A stretch of DNA of 64,000 nucleotides from Lagopus muta (Eukaryota; Chordata; Aves; Galliformes; Phasianidae): NCBI RefSeq assembly GCF_023343835.1, contig NC_064433.1, positions 183,847,777 to 183,911,776 of the forward strand, written 5' to 3'. The notes below the pieces were generated by a model. That model saw only the letters and a list, made by a program, of their open reading frames with translations. It ran no database searches and was not told where the DNA came from. Of the stretch, positions 22,944-57,055 are shown piece after piece. Positions within the stretch are counted from its first letter, which is position 1, and each line of letters starts with the position of its first letter. Both the position numbers and the translations under genes were made by a program.

Positions 22944-24542
22944 TTAGGGGGACACAGCATTTATGCAGTCTTCTACTATTTCAAAAAGGTAGTGGTATAT
23001 ATCGGTCCTCCTAGCAATGTCAAGGGCAGTTTCATCCAAGTTATTTTTCAGGTCTGCTTTTATGTAGCGATTCATCAGCAGAAGTTCAAGGGTTTCCCTA
23101 CTGTTTTTGTTTCCTGCAGCAATATGTAAAGGTGTCAACAACCCATTTGTCTGAGCGTTGATGTCTGCACCCTGCTGAAGTAAGAACGCAGCCACTTCTG
23201 TATTGTTCCACTTGCACGCACTGTGCAGGGGCGTCCACCCATCCACTGTTTGTGCGTGAATATCTGCCCCCTGGGCAACCAACTCTCGGGCCATGTCCAA
23301 GTGCCCACTGTAGGAAGCTCGATGGAGAGGAGTGTATTGATCTTCATCGCGAGCGTTAACGGGAGCCAGCTTTTCGGAAAGGAGCCTCCTCACTGTAGTC
23401 AGCTGTTGAAGGGAAATAGGGAATGTAATACGAACCTTTGTAAAAAAGACACACCATTTCTATTGTTCTAAAAATGCTTTTTTTTTTCCCCCAAAGAAAA
23501 AGCAGTTTCTGTCCATCTCACAAAAGACTATGCGTGATAGAAAATTTTAAGATGAAACCAGTTATTATTACTTGAAATAGAGACACAACAGTCTAGCATA
23601 AAAACACAACTGCAATTCACTTCACTCAGTGTGGGGCATTAAGCTGCAGCACCTCAAGGACTACTTCTGCCTCTGAAGAAACATGTGCCTCCACACAACT
23701 ATAAGTGCCTTTTGTGTACATTTATTTTCAGTGGCAGCCTTTGTTATAAACACAAGGATGTAACAAGCTGCCTAACAAGAACCTTCATCTTCTCACTCCA
23801 TTTTCCAAGAACAGAAAGCTTTTTTTATTAACAAGATTGGGGGGGAAAAAAAAAAAAAAGAAAAAAAAAAGGTAGGATTGGATTTGATCCTTATGGATCC
23901 CTTCCTGTCTCAGCATATGTAGATTTGAAGAAAATAAAGCTTCAGATACACCCTCTCCACTCCAGTTAAAATGCTCACATACCATGAAGAGTCTGGCACA
24001 CTTTTAAGTTGATCCAAGTTTAAGAACAGTGCTCATATTTCAACTCTGATCTACAGTCAAAGTTCTTCTTCTGAAATCTAATTGGCCAAGAAATATTGTA
24101 GTGTGTGGAACACAAAGGCAGATGCTTTCCAGAGCAGCTTGTGAAACCTCGGTCAAAATAGCTGGGAGGGATAAAGAGTAGCATAGAGAAGTTTCTGTTT
24201 GTGGATGGAACTGCAGACATCTATTCAATACAGCCTTTTTGTTAGAGATACACAGAACAGATGCCTTACCCGATTGTTTTCAGCTGCCCACAGTATTAAT
24301 TTCTCTGGATTTTTCTCCATTTTTTTTTCTTGCATCTCATACCATTCCTCACTTCTTTCTTGTTCATCGTCTTCATCGTCAGACTGCCCCGACCAACCAC
24401 TCTGAGTTCCTATAGGAATCAAATGCCGGTGCGTTTCCAGCAGCTCGAGTTGGTTAAAGCTCTCTGTAAACTCTGCAAACTCATCGCTGTCATCATCCCT
24501 CTCATCAGCGTCCTTCTCAGCAGCACGTTTGCCTTTGCTCAT
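22944..24542 (-). CDS. ANKRD49: Ankyrin repeat domain protein 49
   Basis: Two coding exons on the minus strand, 24542-24270 and 23402-22944, give 243 residues (human about 239). The donor is CGG|gtaagg and the acceptor ttcaacag|CTGACTACAG, phase 0. The N-terminal third is acidic (SDEFAEFTESFNQLELLETH, then SDDEDDEQE). A helical linker LWAAENNRLTTVRRLLSEK spans the exon join. Three ankyrin repeats follow: YTPLHRASYSGHLDMA (from about 112), GWTPLHSACKWNN (about 146) and LLTPLHIAAGNKNS (about 180), plus a degenerate fourth ending in IYHYLFEIVED. It acts as a protein-interaction scaffold without catalytic residues; mammalian work links it to spermatogenesis. A noncoding first exon is probable: a gtgagt donor lies at 24812-24807 and a ttacag acceptor just before 24555. 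It is transcribed away from MRE11 out of a shared CpG island. Confidence 0.95.
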
Positions 24543-24555
24543 TTTCGGTTGGCAT

Positions 24556-24812
24556 CTGTAAGGCGTGGATACACAGCAGTATTTGAATTAAGTGTTGCAC
24601 ACACTGTCAGTGGAAAGAGGCCCAGTGAAGCACAGGCCTCGCTCCCGTGCACTCCGCAGCACCCCGCTGCCAGCACGGGCAGCACCCGAAGGTGGTGTCG
24701 GTACCCTCCGCTTTCCCAGCCCTATTAACAAGCCTTACGGGCCTCCCATCCACTCTCTCCCCTGTCCAACCCCGCTTAGCTTTGCTCCCGCCCCACGAGG
24801 CAGCAAACTCAC
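24556..24812 (-). other. ANKRD49: Probable 5' UTR intron of ANKRD49
   Basis: The minus-strand donor GTGC|gtgagt (exon edge at 24813) and acceptor cttacag|ATGCC (exon edge at 24555) are both canonical and bracket about 257 nt just upstream of the ATG. This places the first exon in the CpG island. It is inferred from motifs only. Confidence 0.5.
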
Positions 24813-24829
24813 GCACCGATGACCGGGAA

Positions 24830-25200
24830 CGCCGCTCCAGAGGCGGGGCTTTTCCTGCGGGGCGGTGCTGCCGCCGGGGCGCGCCCATTCACCTGCACAT
24901 CGAGCCCTTCCGGCCCGTCGCTCCCGGCGGAAGTGACGTAAGCACCACGGCGGGAGTGAACGCCCGACTGACCAATCGCGCAGCTCGGCGGGAGAGACGG
25001 CGAACGAGAGCGCGCTCGCATCTCGCGAGAACGGCGCGGCGCTCGGCCGGGTGCTATAGAAACGGCGTGAGGCGGCCGCGGGGCGTGAGGGCCGGGCCCT
25101 GGGCCGGGGGGGCTGTGGGGGCATTCTGTTGGCCGGCTTCGGGGGCAGCGCCGCTTTCACGGTGTGAGGGGGTGGGCTGCGCTTGGTCGGAAGTGGCTGA
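24830..25200. promoter_or_regulatory. Bidirectional CpG-island promoter, ANKRD49 / MRE11
   Basis: A CpG-rich interval between two divergent genes. It contains GCGGAAGTGACGTAAG (24927-24942, an ETS core overlapping a CRE-like TGACGTAA), an inverted-repeat-free CCAAT box (24972-24976) and the palindrome TCTCGCGAGA (25021-25030). That palindrome is a motif known to be enriched in TATA-less, often bidirectional, vertebrate housekeeping promoters. No TATA box is evident. Start sites of both genes are inferred to fall within it. Confidence 0.7.
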
Positions 25201-25323
25201 AGTAGGTTCAGAGCTTGCTTGATCAGTGCCCGAGAGTAAGTTGTCCTTAATAAAAGTCTGAGTGGTTGCCGGCTCCGCTCGCTGTGCCCTTCGTTCTGAT
25301 TCGTTTGTGTTCTTATCTCTTAG

Positions 25324-25411
25324 GCACTGATGCGTCTGTGACATCAGGAACCGGTTCTCTGCCCTCTGTGGCTGTGCTTGGAGCCTTTTTCTGAGGAATC
25401 CTAGCAGGAAG
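25324..25411 (+). other. MRE11: MRE11 5' UTR part of first coding exon
   Basis: A strong acceptor (pyrimidine tract ending ttatctcttag) at 25323 places the exon start at 25324, 88 nt before the ATG. The upstream noncoding exon may end at 25235 (CGAGA|gtaagt), giving an 88-nt intron, or at gtgagg donors at 25067 or 25085. The sequence does not decide between these. Confidence 0.5.
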
Positions 25412-43838
<18,427 letters not shown>

Positions 43839-44990
43839 TCTCTGCCTCGCTACGCAGAAGAGACTGTGGAGTAAATGGAAAGCAGTTTGCAAGGCATGCT
43901 CTGCATGACGTTTCTCTGTATGTGGTAGTTTGCCTGCAGCCTTCACTTCTATGAAATGTTTTCAGTGGCACCAAATTTAGTATTACTGGGTTTTACATTA
44001 ATGGTGCGTGTAGATACGAGTGCATACTTGAGCAGCAAGACATTCGTTTTCAGTTTTCTACAGTTACAGTTGAAAACTCTTTAAGAGTAATAATTTAATC
44101 AAAAAATGCTGATTTCAGTAATAAAGCTGGAAAGTATCCTAATACTTTCAACTTAACTAAACCCACTGTGGCACTGTTACTGAATGTCAGAGTACACAGA
44201 AGTTACTGCTGCTGTGTAGTTCAGGAGCTGGCAAGGAGTTCAGATAGAGCTGTGTTCTCAATGTTTACCTTGTTAGTAGGATTTAAGAGCTAGAACCTTA
44301 CAGCTTCGTGAGGAATGCTGACTGAAGAGTACAGCAGTGAGCTAGTAACAAGCATGCCATTGCCTCTTACCGTTTCCTTAGCTAACAGTTTTCCAGGTGT
44401 CTACTGCCATGCTCTTCCTAAAATGTCATCGCCATTTTTCAAAAGATTTCTTCATATGAGGTTTTTAAAATATGGTGCTTGATTCACAGTGGGAGAAGCA
44501 CTCCTGTTGAGGGATCCAAGACCCATCTCTCCTTCCCCTTCTCCTCCTCTGTGCCCCACTCTGCAGAAGGTGGTGTTCTACAGCGGCAGCCTTTAGAATT
44601 AGCTGAGGGAAAAGCTGGAAGTGATCACCAGCTTACACCCCAACGTGTCTGAGAAACACCAAGTGAGTGATGGAAGCCATGCTTTTGCATTTCTGTGTCC
44701 TCTGTTGGAGGGATTGGGCGTTCATGGTGTTCTGGCTCTCACTGAACATGCCTGTTACTTCGTGTGCACTTGTGCTGTAGAGCAGACCTAAATGACCCTT
44801 GAGCTTCCTGAGGACTTCATAGAAATGATCAGGTCTGTCAAATTTCTAACGTAATGCTCAGGAGCAATTTGCAGAGCAGTGCTATTGCTTGAGACATCAG
44901 GAGATAATTTGGTGTGTCTATTTTCATAAAGAGCTGTCACAGCTATCATAATGTTACCTATGCAAATAAAAAGCTGTTGTAAATGCCCTC
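43839..44990 (+). other. MRE11: MRE11 3' UTR
   Basis: AATAAA signals lie at 44120-44125 and 44965-44970, with further copies at 45021-45026 and 45039-45044. A T-rich stretch after 45000 suits a downstream element for the 44965 signal. The sequence is repeat-free until the CR1 at 45.1 kb. Which site is used cannot be read from DNA. Confidence 0.55.
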
Positions 44991-45109
44991 CAGGATAAAG
45001 GTTTACTTTTTTTTTTTTTAAATAAAGTATTTCTGTTTAATAAATTCTGAATGTCAATTGTATGAACTTCTTTGAGTAGGAGGCATTGAGTTTTTTAGAA
45101 TACTTTTAC

Positions 45110-45735
45110 CTCTTTATGAGCCTGGCCTCAGCCGTTTGCCTACCTCCCTTGAAATAAACATTTCTCAGATCCCCTCTCAGTTGTCTTTTGCCCAGGCTGA
45201 AGAGACCCAAGTTACTCAGCCTTTCCTCATGCAGGAGATGCTCCAGGCCCTTTGTCATCTTTGTGGCCCTCTGCTGGGCTCCTTCAGGGGATCCTTGTCT
45301 TCTTTGAACCAGAGGGCCCAGAACTGGACACCACTCCAGGTATGACCTCACCAGCGCAGAGTAGAGGGCTGAGCTGGCTGAGCTCTTCTGAATGCACTGC
45401 AGGATCCCATTGGCCTTCTTGGCCACCAGGGCACCCTGCTGGCTCATGGCCAACCTGTGTCCAACAGGTCCCCCGCGTCCTGCAGAGCTCCTCTCCAGCA
45501 GGTCAGCCCCTAACCTGTACTGGTGCATGCAGTTATTCCCCCCATGTGCAAAACTCTACGCTTACTCTTGTTAAATCTCATCAGGTTCCTCCCTGCCCAA
45601 CTCTTCAGTCTGTCCAGGTGTTGCAGAATGGCAGCACAGCCTGGTGTGTCAGCCACTCCCAGCTTTGTATCACCAGCAGACTTAATGAGGGTGGCCTCTG
45701 TTCCTTCATCCAGGTGGCTGATTCATAGATTTTTG
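45110..45735 (-). repeat. CR1 LINE RT C-terminal fragment (antisense)
   Basis: The minus strand encodes diverged CR1 RT tail blocks: [58 protein letters not shown] and LGLFSLGKRQLRGDL. An unbroken frame of 140 codons remains, but the element lacks both ends and is not a host gene. It lies just beyond the MRE11 poly(A) signals. Confidence 0.9.
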
Positions 45736-46599
45736 TCATGTTAAACTGCAGCCATTCCCAAATTGTCTTTTAGAAGATGAAAACAGCATCTTTCATTCTG
45801 GAAGCAAAAAAATGCAACCTGTTGTACATAGGTATTTTTTTTTAACACTGAAGGATCTTTCTTATCATCAGTGTGCTTTTATTTTTTCATTTCCACAAGG
45901 ATAAAGGATAAGACACTCAGAGTCAGTGTCAATTCTCAGAGAATTCCCCTGGATAGTTTCTGAAAGGTCACTTCTCCCTTGTGCAACTTGCAGTGCAGCT
46001 GCCCAAAGAAGGCTCAGATGTTGGCAGACCCGCACTGGATGCGAAGTTGTTTCCATGGATATGGTGGGGGTGTGCACCTCTGCAGTGCTTTTGTTTGTGG
46101 GGTTTTGGTTTTGTTTAATTACCCCTTTAGCTGAATGTTTCCAAATCCCATTTTGTAGAGTGTCTGGGTAGATTGTTTTGGTTCTTGTTTTGTTTTATGG
46201 CCTGTCTTCACTGCTCCTCTTTTCCTAAATTGTAACTTCAGTTGAAAGAGCAATTGAGCAGACATTTGTGGTGATATAAATTGCCTGAGCGCCACGTATC
46301 TTTGTTTCAGGTGTTTTTTAAATACTTTTTTTATTTTACAAGATGCCTTGGGTCATAGATACCTGATATTTCTGTGTAGCTCTTTCCTTTTGCAGACACT
46401 GGATGATGGATGGAGATGTTGGCACACCATGAAGTCAGCTGAAGCAGATACCAAACTGTACTCCATCACTATTGAACTTATGTATATTCTTTTCACGGGA
46501 ATCACATAAAAACTTTCAACTCTGCTGAATGTTTGAAGGGGAAATATCACATCCTGCTGGGATCCTGTCTTTTCAGAAAGAGAGAGAGCAGATTGGTTG

Positions 46600-46924
46600 C
46601 CACATCAGGAAGAGGTACAGGAAAATGTGCAACTTGTGGAGGGGTTAAGGGCAATATGACAAGAGGGAATGGATTTAAACTGAGACAGGGGAGGTTTAGG
46701 TTTGATATTAGGAGGAAGTTTTTCACACAGAGGGTGGTGACACACTGGAACAGGCTGCCCAAGGAGGCTGTGGATGCCCCATGCCTGCAGGCATTCAAGG
46801 CCTGGCTGGATGTGGCTCTGGGCAGCCTGGTCTGCTGGTTGGTGATCCTGCACATAGCAGGGGGTTGAAATGTGATGATCATTGTGGTCCTTTTTAACCC
46901 AGGTCATTCCGTGATTCTATGATT
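46600..46924 (+). repeat. CR1 LINE 3' end (sense)
   Basis: 'gggaatggatttaaactgag', 'ggaggaagtttttcacacag', 'caaggcctggctggatgtgg' and tail 'ccgtgattctatgatt'. It is about 325 bp, one of the best-preserved copies, about 950 bp upstream of the GPR83 start codon. Confidence 0.92.
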
Positions 46925-50786
<3,862 letters not shown>

Positions 50787-51561
50787 ATGGTGGCCCTGGG
50801 AGATGGATACAGACCACACGTAGGTTTGACTGGATCTAGGCAAGTGGGAGGATGTGGAACCCTGGCCTAAGCAGAGACTGTGCCAACTCCTGTGGTTGTA
50901 CTGAAAAGCCCAGCTCCACAGCTGGTAGTGTGAAACTGATGTTAATGGCATGGAGACTCCAAAGGGAAGAAAGCAAAGCCTTGCCAGGAATGAGCTTGCT
51001 TTCTGTCTTGGTCAAGCTGACTTTGGGTCTGCTGGCAGGAGGGATTCTCTGCATGTGTCTCTGTTATTTGCATGACCGAGTCTGTACCACTGGGGCCATT
51101 TGTGTGCTTTGCTGGTATTTGAACACTCAAGCAGCAGTCTGACATTAAGCCTTCATCCTTTCAATCTCTCAGTAGCAGCACACAGACAAGTAGATATACA
51201 GAGACAGAGGTTGCTGGTTTGAATTTTTTTCTCCCATTTGTGAAAATATCTTCAGAGAGGTGGAGGGATTATAAACAGCCATTGGAAATTAGAGCTGTCT
51301 TTTACATCACAAGCACTCTTTCTAAGGTAGGGTTGAAGAAAATGTGATGGCTATTTGTGTAAACAGATTGGCAAACAACAACCTGTTAGCTCTGCATCAG
51401 TTGCCAGCGCTAAATCACACAGAACTGTACCTTCGTGAAACAGGCATGAATATTCATAAAGCTTTAATTCAAATAGAGACCTAAAGCCTGAGAACTTTAA
51501 ACATATTGTCCATGATTGGAGCACTGATGGTTAATTTGAGTTGGGATTGGGACCTGTTAAT

Positions 51562-51715
51562 CAGAGAATCATAGAGTGGTTTGTGTTGGAAGGAACCTTG
51601 AAAGGCCATTGAGTCCAACTCCTCTGCAGTGAGGAGAAACACCTACAGCTTCATCTGGTGCTCAGAGCCCCATCCAGCCTGGATGAGGTGCTTTTGTTCA
51701 GAGCATCTCTATGCT
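51562..51715 (-). repeat. CR1 LINE 3' end (antisense)
   Basis: 'gagaatcatagagtggtttg', 'gaaaggccattgagtccaac' and 'ctcagagccccatccagcct'. It may be transcribed in the GPR83 3' UTR. Confidence 0.88.
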
Positions 51716-52327
51716 GTTACCAGGTGGTGACTGAAGAATCCTGCAGTGTGACTTCTTACCTTATTAGTGTTGCTCTCTTCCCCTGTAAAGCACCTGGGAA
51801 TTTCTCAGATTAGACACGTGAGATATTTCATCCAAGCTAAGATGTTCCCACTGATGATCCCAACTGAGCTCACTGGAACCAGTTCATAAATAAACTTCTG
51901 TAATGATATCTGTGATAGCAAGTAACAAAAGAGGAAGATTTTTGCAAGATATCCTCTTGTGAATGAGCAATTTTAGTGCATTTAAAGATTGGTGAGATGT
52001 AATGGACAGCCATTAAGAAATTGATATGACTGCAGCTCTCTGGTGTAGAGTGCGGAACTTAATGTTCTTAGCAAAAAGATATTAGAATCTGAACAAGACA
52101 AACAAAAGAGCATTCAAAAAAACGTTGCCTTGTATTGCACAGGGAAATAGTCACTTTTCCTGTGCTGCAGCAATTAGCCCTTGATGTCACATGGCAGTGC
52201 CTGTTCCAAGTTCAGTTTGTGATGGCCAGCAGAGAAGTGAGAAAAAGCTTTGTTATTAATGACTAAAAGTGGAAAGAAAAAAAAAAAAGGAGAGAGAAAA
52301 AAAATTTATTCCCCAGTGTCCTCTAAT

Positions 52328-52515
52328 AAACATAGACCTCTAAGATCACCATGTCCAACCACCAGCCCATCCCACTGTGGCCACACACCACCTCCCTCAG
52401 TGCCACGTCTCCACGTTTCTTGAGCTCCTCCAGGGGCAGTAAATCCCCACCTCCCTGGGCAGCCTGTGCCAGTGCCTCACCACACTTTCTGAGAAGAAAT
52501 TTTTCCCATTCACTC
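52328..52515 (-). repeat. CR1 LINE 3' end (antisense)
   Basis: 'agacctctaagatcaccatg', 'tccaaccaccagcccatccc' and 'gcagcctgtgccagtgcctc'. The extreme tail octamers are missing. Confidence 0.88.
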
Positions 52516-52637
52516 CATTAGTGCTCGCGACAAAAGGTCCCCAGCGTGCAGAGCCCTTCAGCCTCCCTTCACATCCTGTGGCAGCAGTTTCAGATAAATA
52601 AAGCTTTGGGTATCACTAAGTCTGGTGTTTGGCAGGG

Positions 52638-52733
52638 ACAGGGGGACGTGTCAGTGGGCATGGTGGGGAAGGGTTGGCAGTTGGACTAGATGATCTCAAA
52701 GGTCTTTTCCGTCATTAATGATTCTATGATCCT
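52638..52733 (+). repeat. CR1 LINE 3' tail (sense)
   Basis: 'ggacgtgtcagtgggcatgg', 'ttggactagatgatctcaaa' and a 'attctatgatcc' tail; CR1-F-like, recent looking. Confidence 0.9.
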
Positions 52734-54054
52734 TTGTCCTCTGGACTTGCTGAAGGTCCAGAGCTCCATCTGAGGGAGCTTCTGCTGTGAGAGGAATTGC
52801 AGGTTTAGTCTTGATCAGAGCTGATGAGCAGTGATGAGTGCACAAGCAGTAGAGCGATGCAAGTGATGCTCTGCCACGCTTGTGCTTAAATACAGCTTTG
52901 CCAAGCTGGAACTGTTTGGGCTGAGTTGTGTTTTATGTCAGAAGTCTTTTCTTCCCATTCACTAAGTATAATGGAGTTGTTTTCACTCACATCCAAATGC
53001 TACAACAGATTTTGCAGCTACATCCTTGTTCCTTAGCTTTGTTTGGGACGAGAGCCTGAACTCAGGAAGATGGTCTTTCTGAAGGTGAAGGTAACCTTTG
53101 GCCATTTTAAGACTCACCTTCCGTAGATGCAGTTTGCTTCCTTAAACAATTGCATACAGAAATTTGTCATAACACAAAACAGAAACTTGCCAGCAAACAA
53201 ACGCTCAGATGCCCATGGCAGTGTTAGCTCCTTCCCTGACAGGGACTCTGGTGGGTCTGAGCAGGGCTCCCACAGCTACAGGGTTCTGTGTGGAAAACCC
53301 TTCTTCAGGCTCTGTCTATGCCCTTCTGGGTCCAGGCACAGAGAGGCTGTAAGAAGTACCGGAGCTGATTTCATTACAAAGTCTCGGAGGGATGGACCTG
53401 GCAAAAAGAAAAGTGGGTTGGGCAGATGATGGCCAGTGAACATGAACAGCCTGATCTGGGCCTGAGCTGGTGCACAGGTCCAGCAATTTTGGAGAGAGAG
53501 AACCTAAGCAGACAGGGAAGGAGCAAGCTCACAGGTGAAGCTCTAGAAACTATGCCCTTCTAAACTGTACATAATACACTGAGCTACAAAGTCCTTTATG
53601 TGCTACAGGGCGATTTCTGATCAGCATTGTCTTCATTTTCCTTATATCTGATTTGGGATTCTAGATGAACATCTTGCATTCATTGCTGCTGCTGAAATCA
53701 GCAGGGGTTGTGCTCTGAGCACATGAAGTACGGTAGAATGCAAAGTATTCCAGAATCATTGTGTCCTGGGCAATTTGAATCAGGCTTCTAGGCTTCATGA
53801 GGAATATCATACCTCGGTTCTGTTGCAGATCAGAAGGTTCTTTTAAAATGTAAATGAAGTCATGAATAAAGTCATTACACAGCATTCATGTGCTCCCTGG
53901 ATGAGTGTGGAGAGACAGTCTGAGTTATGAGAAAACAAGATAAATGTGCAATGTGGAGATTATCTTTCATTTTTTCCTTTGTGCACTTATGCCTGCTGCA
54001 GCCATGCTTTGTGCTGTATGTTGGTTTTATTAATGGGCAGTGCTTTGGAATAAC

Positions 54055-54168
54055 CATAGAATCACAGAATGGCCTGGGTTGAAAAGGACCTCAAAGTTTC
54101 AAGCCCCCTGCCCTGGGCACAGTTGCCAACCACTAGACCAGGCTGCCCAGAGCCACATCCAGCATGGA
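54055..54168 (-). repeat. CR1 LINE 3' end (antisense)
   Basis: 'ccatagaatcacagaatggc', 'cctgggttgaaaaggacctc' and 'aggctgcccagagccacatc': about 115 bp. Confidence 0.9.
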
Positions 54169-55024
54169 ACCATCAGAGAGATGGTTTGGTAGCTGGCTTT
54201 TGATGGGCAGATTATCAAGAGGAAGCCTGACAGGAACTCTGGTGTGAGAAGAGGTGGTTGCTCTGGGCACCATGAGGATGCTCTTGGAAGGCTCTTCTTC
54301 TCCATTGGTAATGTAAAGCATCATAGTCCGTTGTGGGGCATTATGGAAGGTCTTGTAGCTTTATCTGACTTCCTAAGCAAGTTGATTTTTCCCAGTTCCA
54401 CATACATTCCCAAGTGCTATGTTCAGGTGACCTGGCCAGGCTCTCTCCTGTGGCACATTGCTCCAGAGACGCTGCCTACAGGCTCCTTGCTATACTTCTT
54501 GGGTGCCTTTTGGTTGACAAGAACTAGATTTCCTAACTTATGCAAAGCCACACCTGCTTTCTTCCCTTGTTTTCAGTATCTTTATAGTTACCAAATGTCC
54601 TCCTGTTGGGGTGAAGGAGGAGAAATGCTACATGTGACATGCTATGACCCTATGGCCATTCTGCTGTGGTCCTGTGGCCATCTGAACACTGGTCTTCCCC
54701 TGGCAGCTACCCTGTGCTGGGGCCATGTCTCTACCCCAAGGTAAGAGCTCTGACTGTTGTCAGTCATGTCTTTGGTTATCCGTAGAGATCTTTCTTTAAA
54801 GTCTGGCTGTGTTTCCTGTGGAGCTTTCAAACATGTTCATTCCTACATCATCCCATATCCATCTCCATATTTGCACTATAAGTCTCTACAGACTCATTTT
54901 TAAAGCTGTTTTAATCCACACTTGTGCAGTGTCAGTTTGTGGTCCACCACATCCACCAAGCCTTGGAGAAGTCTATAAGAAAACCCCTCTGCTTCTTACA
55001 AGATCAATCACAGCCATGGGGCAA

Positions 55025-55102
55025 GACCAGGCTGGAAAGGGCCATGGACATAGCAGGGGGTTGGAATTGGATGACTCAAACCATTCTGTTACTGTATGAT
55101 TA
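55025..55102 (+). repeat. CR1 LINE 3' tail (sense)
   Basis: 'gaccaggctggaaagggcca', 'catagcagggggttggaatt' and a tail near 'ctgttactgtatgatt'. Confidence 0.8.
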
Positions 55103-55194
55103 TAGGATCATTTTTTGACTAGAGAATGCATCTGTAAAATGAATCCATTAAGGTCACACAGGTAAAGTTAGTGCTGGCATCTCTGGGTGGGTAG

Positions 55195-56335
55195 GAAGGG
55201 CAACTGATATCATCTACCTGGACTTGTGAAATGGTCTTGTACCATCTTATCTCTAAATTGGAGATACATGGATTTGAAGGCTGGACAATTTGCTGGATAA
55301 ATAATTGGTTGGATGGTCACAGCCAGAGGGCTGTCGTCAATGGCTATATGGGTGTATGTCCGGGTGGAGGCTGGCCATGAGTGGTGTTCCCAGAGGACCA
55401 CCTTGGAACCGGTGCTCTTCAGTGTAGAATCAAAGAATCATACAATCCTTAGAGTTGGATCTTTATCAATGACATACACAGTGGGAGGGAGTGCTCCCTC
55501 AGCAAGTTTGCTGATGACACCAACCTGAGTGGTGCAGTTGATACAATAGAAGGAGGGACCTGGGCAGACTCAAGAAGTGAGAACATGAGAACCTCATAAG
55601 GTTCAGCAAGGCTTTGAGGAAGGTATTGTGGTTGTGTTGGGCAATCCAGGTTATGTGAGAGAAGAACTCCCTGAGAGAAGCCCTACAGAGAAAGAATTGG
55701 GGATTCTAGTGGACAAAAAATTGGACATGAACCAGCAGCATGCGTTTGCAGCCCAGAAGGTCAACTGTGTTCTGGGCTGCGTCAACAGAGGGGTGGCAGC
55801 AGGGAGAGACATAGGAATTGTTCCCATCTACTCAGCTCTTGAGAGGCCCCGTCTGCAGTACTGTGCCAGGCCTGGCGCCCCAGTACAGGAAATATGTGGA
55901 GCAGTTGGAGCGCATCCAGAGGAGGGCCACAAAGATGATCAAAAGCCTGGAGCACCTCTCCTATGGAGACAGGGCTTGTTCAGCTTGGAGAAGGGAAGGC
56001 TGTGGGGAGACTTCATTGCAGCCTTCCAGTACTTGAAAGGAGCTTACAAGCAGGAGGGACTGACTTTTTACACAGTGTAATGGTGATAGAGATGAGGGGA
56101 ATGGCTTCTGACTAAGAGAGGAGATTTAGATTAGATGTTAGGAAGGAATTCTTCACTCAGATGGTGGTGAGGCCCTGGCACAGCTGCCCTGAGAGCTGTG
56201 GTGCCGCATCCCTGGAGGTGCTCAAGGCCAGGCTGGGAGCCTGAGCCGGTGGGGAACACCAGCCCATGGCAGGGGTTGGGGCTGGGTGGGCTTTGTGTTC
56301 CAACCCAAACCATTCTGTGATTTTAAGATTATGTG
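55195..56335 (+). repeat. CR1 LINE, about 1.1 kb RT to 3' end (sense)
   Basis: The longest CR1 in the window. The plus strand encodes, with frame breaks, RT blocks IIYLDL (near 55.21 kb), GVPRGPPWNRCSS-type 'vtsGVPQGSvLGPvLF' sequence near 55.38 kb, FINDI (55.46 kb), FADDTNLSGAVDT (55.51 kb) and then EKELGILVDKKLDMNQQ, YSALERPRLQYCA and RATKMIKSLEHLSYGD. It ends with the 3' region 'ccctggaggtgctcaaggcc' and 'attctgtgat'. It lacks the endonuclease part, so it is a dead 5'-truncated copy. A 35-bp foreign segment sits at 55424-55458. Confidence 0.93.
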
Positions 56336-57055
56336 ACTATGATCTCCAGAACTTTGAGTGGTTGCCTCTGCAATTTTCATGATTTCTGCAGATTGCTATT
56401 TGTATTCAAAAGCAAAATCATTCCTACTGGCAATGCTTTTTCTGTCTTCCTGTAATTCCTGAAAAATATTCCAGGACAGCTGGCCTATGAAAATTATCTT
56501 AAGATGTGTGAATTCATAAGTATTAATTCACTATTTCTAACAGTATTTTATTAATTTCCTTCACATAGAATTAGGCAGAGACCTTGAAAGGGACCAAAGA
56601 TGATGCCAGCCTGTGTCTGGCAGCTTGTGTTATTCTGAACAGTTCTCTGGGGAGAATAAAGCCTTTCTTGCACTTGATGTCACGTGAGGTTTCCCCCTTC
56701 CAGCTTTCATTCTTACTTCTGTCCCTCTCCTCTCTGTCCTTAAGGCAATCAAGGGAAATGTCTGCTGAATGGGGACTTCAAGGCAGCACTTTATTGTCAC
56801 AATCCTAAGTGATACAAGAATTACTCAAGATTCTGTGCCACTGCTGGACCTTCTCATTTTCCTCCTGCTCCAACTGCAGCAGGACGTGGTGCTGCTCAGC
56901 ATCGGTGCTCTGAGGGCAGAACATTCCCCACCTTCCTAAGCATTTAAGCTGAACTGATGCAAGTGAATGTGATGATGACTTTTTCAAAGCTGACAGCGCA
57001 GCATATTCACAAAGCCTCTTTCTGTGATAGGTATAAGGAAGCCAAGACTCTTGAA

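Larger units (their letters stand above)
50787..53900 (+). other. GPR83: GPR83 3' UTR candidates and flank
   Basis: AATAAA occurs at 51889-51894, about 52325, about 52597 and 53865-53870, with CR1 tails between the copies. The nearest signal implies a 3' UTR of about 1.1 kb including an antisense CR1 tail at 51562. The true 3' end cannot be chosen from sequence. Confidence 0.3.

Noticed and set aside
45106-45528. 140-codon frame that looks protein-like
   Set aside because: It is the decayed CR1 reverse-transcriptase tail, not a host gene.
55628-56080. 150-codon frame with RT-like motifs
   Set aside because: It belongs to the CR1 LINE at 55195-56335 and is truncated and broken.
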